From positions 1 to 5,458 of the forward strand of contig DASVSL010000036.1 of assembly GCA_036388095.1 (NCBI GenBank): a DNA stretch of 5,458 bases, given 5' to 3'. Shown piece by piece: positions 1 to 4,691 of this stretch. The stretch comes from DASVSL01 sp036388095 (GTDB lineage: Bacteria > Patescibacteriota > Saccharimonadia > Saccharimonadales > Saccharimonadaceae). A model generated the notes under the pieces. The model made no database searches. It was not told where the DNA came from and saw only the letters and a list, made by a program, of their open reading frames with translations. Within the stretch, counting starts at the first letter, position 1. Every line of letters starts with the position of its first letter. Both the position numbers and the translations under genes were made by a program.

Positions 1-88
1 CGTTGCGCCTGATTTGATGTCCATATCCCACCTTATAAACTTCTAATGCTTTTGCACCACTGTAGCACAGGGAGGCGCCAAGCAGAAG

Positions 89-97
89 TGGTAGAAT
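89..97 (+). promoter_or_regulatory. Extended -10 promoter motif upstream of the isomerase operon
   Basis: The sequence reads TG-G-TAGAAT, an extended -10 element (TGnTATAAT-like, hexamer at 92-97, 5 of 6 matches). No convincing -35 hexamer lies at the usual 16-18 base spacing, which is common for extended -10 promoters. With normal geometry transcription would begin near 104, only about three bases before the ATG at 107, so the mRNA would be nearly leaderless. A competing reading is that AGGA at 98-101 is a weak ribosome binding site, with transcription starting further upstream outside the visible region. Identification is from motif only. Confidence 0.4.
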
Positions 98-106
98 AGG
101 ACCCAT

Positions 107-1147
107 ATGGAGCTACTCGACGACCAAGCGGTTCTCGCCCAGCGCGACCCTGAGCGGGCCTTAAAGGTCATTGCCGAAGAGTGGCGTCAAGTCACGACCG
201 AGCTGGCTATCATCAACCCATCGCCTCGTCGCAGCGAGGTACGGAATGTCGTGATTGCCGGTATGGGTGGCTCGGGATTAGCGTCGGATATGCTTCGCGA
301 TTGGATTGATCTATCGGTTCCGTACGAAGTCGTGAAGTCGTATGATCTGCCCGCCTACGTCGATGAGTCAACCCTAGTGGTTGCGAGTAGTTTTTCAGGC
401 AACACCGAAGAAACGCTCTCGGCCATCGACCAAGCCCTCGCCCGTGGCGCGCAGACGGTGGTCATCACGAAAGGCGGCACATTGCTCGACGTCACCAAAG
501 AGCACAACGTCCCCTACATCCAGATGGAATGGGACTACCAGCCGCGCATGGGGATGTTTATCAACCTGAACGGTCTCGTGCGGTTGCTGGCGTATTACGG
601 CGTCATCGAACCGGAGCGTAGCAGCGAGCTTGCCGCGCTCGCGCCGTGGCTGCAGGCCGAAACGAACGCCTGGCTGGCAGAGACACCATCGGCAGATAAC
701 CCCGCCAAGCAACTCGCCTGGTGGTGCGCCGGTAAGACCCCCGTCATCTTTGCCAGTTCTGAACTCAAAAGCCTGGCCTACAAGTGGAAGATCAGTTTTA
801 ACGAGAACAGCAAAAACGTCGCCTACCACAACGAACTGCCTGAGTTTGATCACAACGAGTTTATCGGCTGGTCGTCACACCCGGTCGAAAAGCCGTTTGC
901 GCCGATCGATCTGCGCTCGTCGCTCGATCACCCACGGATCAGCAAACGGTTTGAGCTCGGTGAACGGTTACTGAGTGGACGTCGCCCGGCACCAAAGCGT
1001 GTCGAACTCCAGGGCGACTCGCGCTTAGCGCAGCTACTCTGGGGCGCGATCTACGCTGATTTTGTGAGCGTCTACCTTGGCATACTAAACGGGGTCGACC
1101 CGATGAAAGTCGCATTGGTCGAAAAGCTCAAGCACGAAATGAAATAG
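107..1147 (+). CDS. Bifunctional phosphoglucose/phosphomannose isomerase (SIS-domain)
   Basis: This 346-residue cytosolic enzyme is predicted to interconvert glucose-6-P, fructose-6-P and mannose-6-P. It has the two-SIS-domain layout and length of the archaeal/bacterial PGI/PMI family. The N-terminal SIS domain shows VVIAGMGGSG (residues 48-57) and the phosphate-binding stretch SFSGNTEET (95-103). A conserved QPRMGM follows at 145-150. The second half carries the family motif FNENSK (231-236, with Glu233 in the catalytic-base position) and PEFDHNEF (245-252, with His249 in the ring-opening position). The C-terminus DPMKVALVEKLK is also typical. An in-frame TAG at 92-94 makes ATG 107 the first possible ATG; only AGGA at 98-101 resembles a ribosome binding site. 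The coding sequence is GC-rich (43 of 60 bases at 601-660). It ends one base before the cupin gene, indicating an operon. The family is clear; true bifunctionality is inferred from family knowledge. Confidence 0.92.
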   Translation: MELLDDQAVLAQRDPERALKVIAEEWRQVTTELAIINPSPRRSEVRNVVIAGMGGSGLASDMLRDWIDLSVPYEVVKSYDLPAYVDESTLVVASSFSGNTEETLSAIDQALARGAQTVVITKGGTLLDVTKEHNVPYIQMEWDYQPRMGMFINLNGLVRLLAYYGVIEPERSSELAALAPWLQAETNAWLAETPSADNPAKQLAWWCAGKTPVIFASSELKSLAYKWKISFNENSKNVAYHNELPEFDHNEFIGWSSHPVEKPFAPIDLRSSLDHPRISKRFELGERLLSGRRPAPKRVELQGDSRLAQLLWGAIYADFVSVYLGILNGVDPMKVALVEKLKHEMK

Positions 1148-1148
1148 G

Positions 1149-1898
1149 ATGGCAGACAGACGAGACAACCCTTCGCCCAGTGCGCAAAAACTGGAGAAGC
1201 TTATCATCGGCCAGACGACAACGCTTCGACTGTTAGTCTGGCGATTGCGACGGTTTGTGCGTGATCGGCACCCGGCAAGTCGAGACGTCTTGGATGTGGA
1301 AGCGCCAGGCAAGGTGACCGGTAAGGCGGTTCGTAAGGTGTATCGAAGCGTGGATGGCTTCATGGCGCATTTCTTTCCCGGTGTTGTGAAGACGACGCCA
1401 AGAGAAGTTGCGGTGCAGCGCTTGAAAGATATGATCAATGAGCTTGACTACACCATTGTTGATGAAGATGTGCATAAGCCGTGGGGCGCGTTTTTTCGGA
1501 TGGCGGACAAAGAAGCGGAGCGTTTTATCCATGAATTTTTCCCAGGCTTAAGCTTAAGAGAGGCCATGCTGGATCATGATAACGTCGTCTTAAGCCCAAA
1601 ATTTTTGCTCGTCGCGCCAGGCCAACGCTTGAGTTGGCAATTCCATCACCGTCGGGCTGAACGGTGGCGGTTTCTGAGCGATGGTAAATACCATATCAGC
1701 GACAATGACGACCTTAGTAAACCGATACACGCAAGAGCAGGAAGTATTGTGCAATTTGCCACTGGACAGCGTCACCGTTTGTGTGCTGCCGATGAAAATG
1801 CGTATACTCTCGTTGCGGAAATTTGGCAACACACTGACCCCGGCCACCCGTCAGAAGAAGCAGACATCGTCCGGCTTGCAGATGACTACCAACGCTAA
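1149..1898 (+). CDS. Cupin mannose-6-phosphate/phosphoheptose isomerase-like protein with extra N-terminal domain
   Basis: This 249-residue protein has two parts. Residues ~109-249 form a cupin domain of the type II phosphomannose isomerase kind: HKPWGAF (109-115), SPKFLLVAPGQRLSWQFHHR (149-168), RAERW (169-173), GQRHRL (206-211), AEIWQHTDP (223-231) and the closing DIVRLADDYQR. His166, His167, Glu171 and His209 are likely metal ligands by family analogy. Relatives are annotated as mannose-6-phosphate isomerase or phosphoheptose isomerase; the exact substrate cannot be read from sequence. Residues 1-108 are rich in Arg/Lys, look largely helical, and match nothing I recognise. The ATG lies one base after the TAG of the preceding isomerase, with no good ribosome binding site, so translation probably depends on coupling to that gene. 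Working beside another mannose-phosphate isomerase suggests either redundancy, a regulatory sugar sensor, or a distinct sugar-phosphate substrate. Confidence 0.8.
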   Translation: MADRRDNPSPSAQKLEKLIIGQTTTLRLLVWRLRRFVRDRHPASRDVLDVEAPGKVTGKAVRKVYRSVDGFMAHFFPGVVKTTPREVAVQRLKDMINELDYTIVDEDVHKPWGAFFRMADKEAERFIHEFFPGLSLREAMLDHDNVVLSPKFLLVAPGQRLSWQFHHRRAERWRFLSDGKYHISDNDDLSKPIHARAGSIVQFATGQRHRLCAADENAYTLVAEIWQHTDPGHPSEEADIVRLADDYQR

Positions 1899-1907
1899 GG
1901 CCGAGCT

Positions 1908-1916
1908 TGTTATACT
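1908..1916 (+). promoter_or_regulatory. Extended -10 promoter motif upstream of the phosphomannomutase gene
   Basis: TG-T-TATACT (hexamer 1911-1916) is an extended -10 element with 5 of 6 consensus bases. It begins ten bases after the stop codon of the cupin gene. I see no -35 hexamer at proper spacing. Standard geometry puts +1 at about 1923, exactly the A of an ATG, so the transcript would either be leaderless for a 62-codon ORF or carry a ~185-base leader in front of the gene at 2108. The motif suggests that the phosphomannomutase can be transcribed separately from the two isomerases. Confidence 0.45.
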
Positions 1917-1922
1917 AATCGG

Positions 1923-2111
1923 ATGGAAAGCGTCCACTTCTGTGAAGGATTGGTGTCTTTCAATTTGCTACCCTCCACCTGTAGCGTACCCGAACAATTT
2001 GCTGCATCGTCGTCGACGCCAACTCTAAGGATGACTTGTGCGTTACAGGCTATGGCAGTCCAAAATGGTGGAATTGCTAGAAAGCACAAGCGTATTAAGG
2101 AGATGACATGA
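1923..2111 (+). CDS. Doubtful small ORF (62 aa) between cupin and phosphomannomutase genes
   Basis: An open frame of 62 codons begins at the predicted start point of the 1908-1916 promoter motif and ends in TGA at 2109-2111, giving an ATGA overlap with the ATG at 2108. Both facts would fit a leaderless, translationally coupled small protein. Against it: the product (three Cys, a SSSTPT stretch, a basic end KHKRIKEM) resembles no family I know, has no membrane segment or signal peptide, and third-codon-position bases show no skew. The same stretch contains a possible hairpin, so a non-coding leader is at least as likely. No function is proposed. Confidence 0.25.
   Translation: MESVHFCEGLVSFNLLPSTCSVPEQFAASSSTPTLRMTCALQAMAVQNGGIARKHKRIKEMT
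2035..2090 (+). promoter_or_regulatory. Possible hairpin leader upstream of the phosphomannomutase gene
   Basis: A perfect 7-base inverted repeat, CTTGTGC (2035-2041) and GCACAAG (2084-2090), encloses further short complementary segments: CTA 2050-2052 with TAG 2078-2080, GCA 2055-2057 with TGC 2075-2077, and CCA 2060-2062 with TGG 2066-2068. These nest in register as one stem interrupted by bulges. The element ends six bases before the AAGGAG ribosome binding site of the next gene, where folding could affect translation. It matches no riboswitch class I recognise and has no U-tract, so it does not look like a terminator. The inner pairs are short and could be chance. Confidence 0.3.
2097..2102 (+). 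promoter_or_regulatory. Ribosome binding site AAGGAG for the HAD phosphomannomutase
   Basis: AAGGAG sits five bases before ATG 2108. It is one of the best Shine-Dalgarno sequences in the window and supports that start. The isomerase genes upstream lack a comparable site. Confidence 0.75.
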
Positions 2112-2881
2112 AGAAGTTGATTGCTTTTGATCTTGATGGCACTCTAGCACCTAGTAAGTCCGCTTTGCCGGATCGCGTTGCGGCTGCTGTTGGTCGTTTA
2201 CTTGAGCATTATGAAGTCTGCGTTATTTCTGGCGGAAAATTCGGCCAGTTCGAAACACAATTCTTAAACAATTTTCAGACAAATCAACCTCGTTTTCATC
2301 GCTTACACCTTATGCCGACTTGTGGAACGCAGTACTACACTCATGATTCACAAACTATGACTTGGAGGCAAGTATATGCAGAGAATCTGAGTCAAGGCGA
2401 CCGTACGCGTATTATTGACGCGATCAATGGAGCCATTGACACACTCGGCCTTAGGGAAGAAACAGTGTACGGAGAAATCATAGAGGATCGCGGTAGTCAA
2501 ATCACTTTCTCTGCACTCGGTCAAGACATCGTTGCTCACTTAGGTGACGAAGGGGTGGCAAAAAAAGAAGCTTGGGATCCTGATTCAAGCAAAAAACATT
2601 CGTTACGGCAGTATTTGACCGATCGATTACCAGATTTTGAAGTGCGAACTGGCGGCTCTACTTCGGTTGATATTACTATGCCGGGAATTGACAAGGCCTA
2701 TGGTATGAATAAACTGATGGAACATCTTCAACTACGTAAAAATGATGTTTTGTTTATAGGGGACCGCTTGGAGGAGGGTGGTAACGACTACCCGGTTCTT
2801 GCGATGGGCATAGACAGTATCCAGATTGCACATTGGCAAGAGACCGCCCTTGTTGTTGAGTCAATTAATTTTGTCGCCTGA
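2108..2881 (+). CDS. HAD-IIB phosphatase/phosphomannomutase (eukaryotic PMM-like)
   Basis: This 257-residue cytosolic HAD-superfamily enzyme probably interconverts mannose-6-P and mannose-1-P, the step after the isomerases upstream. HAD motif I is AFDLDGTLAP (6-15) with nucleophile Asp8 and acid/base Asp10. Motif II is VISGGKF (39-45). The type IIB cap region includes RGSQITFSALGQD (128-140) and a TGGSTSVDITMPG segment (181-193), matching the eukaryotic-type PMM cap. Lys196 in DKAYGM is the expected motif III lysine. Motif IV is FIGDRLEEGGNDYPV (216-230), with Mg-binding Asp219 and Asp227. Length (~250) fits eukaryotic-type PMM. A sugar-phosphate phosphatase role is the main alternative. AAGGAG at 2097-2102 supports the start, and ATGA overlaps a doubtful small ORF. 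Base composition is much poorer in GC than the first gene (23 of 60 at 2221-2280 and 18 of 60 at 2701-2760), hinting at a different origin. Confidence 0.83.
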   Translation: MKKLIAFDLDGTLAPSKSALPDRVAAAVGRLLEHYEVCVISGGKFGQFETQFLNNFQTNQPRFHRLHLMPTCGTQYYTHDSQTMTWRQVYAENLSQGDRTRIIDAINGAIDTLGLREETVYGEIIEDRGSQITFSALGQDIVAHLGDEGVAKKEAWDPDSSKKHSLRQYLTDRLPDFEVRTGGSTSVDITMPGIDKAYGMNKLMEHLQLRKNDVLFIGDRLEEGGNDYPVLAMGIDSIQIAHWQETALVVESINFVA

Positions 2882-3017
2882 GATGAGGAGGTATGAAACG
2901 GGAGGCGCGACTCATATCGACCATTTAACAACTTTATGATCACCCTGTGCTTGCGCTGACTTGAGAAACTAATGTAAGTTGCGTGAGCTGTTGAGTGTCC
3001 ACGATAGAAACCACACC

Positions 3018-3023
3018 GGAGAA
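3018..3023 (+). promoter_or_regulatory. Ribosome binding site GGAGAA deciding the nucleotidyltransferase start
   Basis: GGAGAA lies six bases before ATG 3030. This favours that start over the in-frame TTG at 2979, which would add 17 residues that precede the family's usual N-terminus and has no comparable upstream site. Confidence 0.65.
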
Positions 3024-3029
3024 AACAGC

Positions 3030-3473
3030 ATGAAACGAATCATTGTTAGCGGCTACTTTAACCCACTGCACGGCGGACATTTGAACTTAATCGAAGCGGC
3101 TCGTGAAAAAGGGGATCACCTTATCGTCGTGGTCAACAACGATGATCAGCAAATGCTGAAAAAAGGCAAGATTATCCTAGACGAAGCCAACCGCGTTCGG
3201 CTGGTATCTGCGCTTCGCCAGGTTGACGAGGTAGTGGTTTCGATTGACGATACGCCAGGCCAGGCAAAGACGCTGAATATGATTGCCAATAAATACCCTG
3301 ATGACGAGCTGCTATTTTGCCAAGGTGGTGATTACGGTTCGCTTGACGCTCTGCCCCCTGATGAAGCAGCTGTATGCAAGGCTAAGCGCATAACGGTCTT
3401 ATTTGGGGTTGGTGATACCGAAAAGTATGATTCATCAACTCGCATCAATCAGGCGCTCGGGCTTCAAGACTAG
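3030..3473 (+). CDS. HGGH nucleotidyltransferase (cytidylyl/adenylyltransferase family, HldE-C/TagD-like)
   Basis: This 147-residue soluble protein belongs to the small nucleotidyltransferases that attach CMP or AMP to a phosphate, releasing pyrophosphate. The N-terminal strand runs into SGYFNPLHGGHLNLI (7-21), the GxFxxxHxGH nucleotide-binding motif, with HGGH at 14-17. EANRVRLVSALRQVDEVVVS (52-71) matches the ER-type helix and VDEVV strand. CQGGDY (97-102) corresponds to the KGGDY motif of heptose-1-phosphate adenylyltransferases, and YDSSTRIN (133-140) to the closing ISSTxxR. Length is typical for a stand-alone domain. The GGDY feature makes an HldE-C/RfaE2-like sugar-1-phosphate adenylyltransferase somewhat more likely than glycerol-3-phosphate cytidylyltransferase, but substrate and nucleotide cannot be settled by eye. 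It is too short and of the wrong fold to be GDP-mannose pyrophosphorylase. A 148-base gap separates it from the phosphomannomutase, so co-transcription is uncertain. Its stop abuts the convergent permease stop. Confidence 0.85.
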   Translation: MKRIIVSGYFNPLHGGHLNLIEAAREKGDHLIVVVNNDDQQMLKKGKIILDEANRVRLVSALRQVDEVVVSIDDTPGQAKTLNMIANKYPDDELLFCQGGDYGSLDALPPDEAAVCKAKRITVLFGVGDTEKYDSSTRINQALGLQD

Positions 3474-4691
3474 TTATTGATAGTGACGTAGGGCACTGAT
3501 CGGGTCTTTGCGAGCCGCTTTGGCGGCTGGGTAAGCGCCGAAGATGATGCCGACGATGAGGGCAAGAAGGAAGCCACTGGCGATGATGAGCGGCGAATAA
3601 CTTGGCGACAGGTTCATGAGAGAGCCAAGGAAGACGGCGATCGAATAGGCGAGAATCGTGCCGATAATACCACCGGCAACACACATCAGCAGCGCTTCGA
3701 TCATGAACTGCGCCAAGATGTCACTGTCGGTCGCCCCCAGGGCCTTACGGATGCCGATTTCGCGGGTGCGTTCGGTTACGCCCACCAGCATGATGTTCAT
3801 GACCCCAATACCACTAACGAGCAGCGTGACACCAGAGATAATTGCCGTCACCATGAGGACGCTACGAAAGACTTGTTCAGCGTACTTTGTCAGGGCCTCG
3901 CCGGCTAGAACGGTGAAATCGCGCTCACCGCGGTGGTTCGTCAGGACGGCTTGGGTGATCGCCTCGGCGTTCGTCTGGACCGTATCAACACTGGACGTCC
4001 GCACGATAAGCTGCTGAATTTGTGCGATGCCCTGGTTAAAACTCTTGCCATCATCAAGGCTGACAAATACCGCGTCGTCGAGGTTGATACCCGTCAGGTT
4101 CACGGGGCTATTTAGTCGTTTCATGACGCCAATCACCGTATGCGGCCGTCCCTTGACGACCAAAGATTGGCCCATGGCTTCATCGGTTCCATATAAGTTG
4201 ATCGCTGTCTGATGACCAAGGACGACGGTGTCGCGTGCCGTTTGTTCGTCGATAAATTGGCCGGATCGTACCGATAGATCTAGCGTTGGGAGGAGGGCCT
4301 GGCTCGTCGCGACGATCGGGACGTGCTTGGCACGACCTTCGTCGGTGGTAACGCTGCCGCTCAGCAGCATCAGTGGCGTCACCTGCGTGTTGCCTTTGAC
4401 ACCCTGCACACTACGGTAATCGCGCTCCGTCAGGCTTGTCGTCGCGGCTGTGCCGAATGGACTAAGGGTGCTGCTATCCAGCTCGGCGTTGCCCGGGCGG
4501 ACAATGATGACGTTACGATCAAGCCCGTTGACCTGGCCGGCCAGCGTCTGGCGAATGCCATCGCCAAGCGCTAGCACCAACGTGATACTAGCGACACCAA
4601 TGATGATGCCGAGCGTTGTCAGGGCGGTGCGGGTCCGGTTGGCGCGCAGGTTAGCACTGGCAATTCGGAGCTGTTCGAGGCGCATACTCAT
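3474..4691 (-). CDS. MacB/FtsX-family ABC transporter permease
   Basis: This 405-residue membrane protein is the permease partner of the ATPase that precedes it on the minus strand. Layout is the standard MacB type: a short cytoplasmic N-terminal helix (LRANRTRTALTTLGIIIG), TM1 at ~23-43, an extracytoplasmic MacB_PCD domain from ~45 to 270, then an FtsX domain with TM2 ~278-302, TM3 ~331-357 and TM4 ~367-388. The coupling motif SGIGVMNIMLVGVTERTREI (293-312), followed by GIRKALGAT, is diagnostic. The C-terminus AYPAAKAARKDPISALR is equally typical. Such dimers use mechanotransmission to export peptides, toxins or lipoproteins rather than classical channel transport; the substrate is unknown. 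ATG 4691 overlaps the ATPase stop as ATGA. GAGGA (4695-4699) is only three bases from that ATG but nine bases from the next in-frame ATG at 4685, so translation may begin two residues later. The gene ends exactly beside the convergent nucleotidyltransferase. Confidence 0.94.
   Translation of the reverse strand: MSMRLEQLRIASANLRANRTRTALTTLGIIIGVASITLVLALGDGIRQTLAGQVNGLDRNVIIVRPGNAELDSSTLSPFGTAATTSLTERDYRSVQGVKGNTQVTPLMLLSGSVTTDEGRAKHVPIVATSQALLPTLDLSVRSGQFIDEQTARDTVVLGHQTAINLYGTDEAMGQSLVVKGRPHTVIGVMKRLNSPVNLTGINLDDAVFVSLDDGKSFNQGIAQIQQLIVRTSSVDTVQTNAEAITQAVLTNHRGERDFTVLAGEALTKYAEQVFRSVLMVTAIISGVTLLVSGIGVMNIMLVGVTERTREIGIRKALGATDSDILAQFMIEALLMCVAGGIIGTILAYSIAVFLGSLMNLSPSYSPLIIASGFLLALIVGIIFGAYPAAKAARKDPISALRHYQ
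4688..4691 (-). other. ATGA stop/start overlap coupling ATPase and permease
   Basis: On the minus strand the permease ATG (4691-4689) and ATPase TGA (4690-4688) share bases. This is a classical coupling arrangement that would help keep the two subunits in proportion. Confidence 0.85.

Noticed and set aside
34..39. TATAAA as a promoter upstream of the first isomerase
   Set aside because: The only -35-like hexamer (TTGATG, 14-19) is 14 bases away, too close, and this AT-rich end could be the edge of an upstream gene or spacer.
395..853. Long open frame on the minus strand opposite the first isomerase
   Set aside because: It is a shadow of a GC-rich gene whose own frame carries clear SIS and PGI/PMI motifs; the antisense product has no recognisable domain.
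1681..2028. Plus-strand 115-codon frame overlapping the end of the cupin gene
   Set aside because: Its first two thirds are out of frame with the conserved cupin motifs and it encodes nothing recognisable.
2935..2940. TATGAT as a -10 for the nucleotidyltransferase gene
   Set aside because: It matches 5 of 6 bases but has neither a TG extension nor a -35 hexamer at suitable spacing, so the evidence is too weak to annotate.
2979..3029. Upstream TTG start adding 17 residues to the nucleotidyltransferase
   Set aside because: ATG 3030 has a well-spaced GGAGAA and begins at the family's usual first beta strand.
3513..3528. Perfect stem AGCCGC-TTTG-GCGGCT near the convergent gene ends, as a possible bidirectional terminator
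   Set aside because: It lies inside the permease coding sequence (AAKAAR region) and no T-tract follows on either strand.
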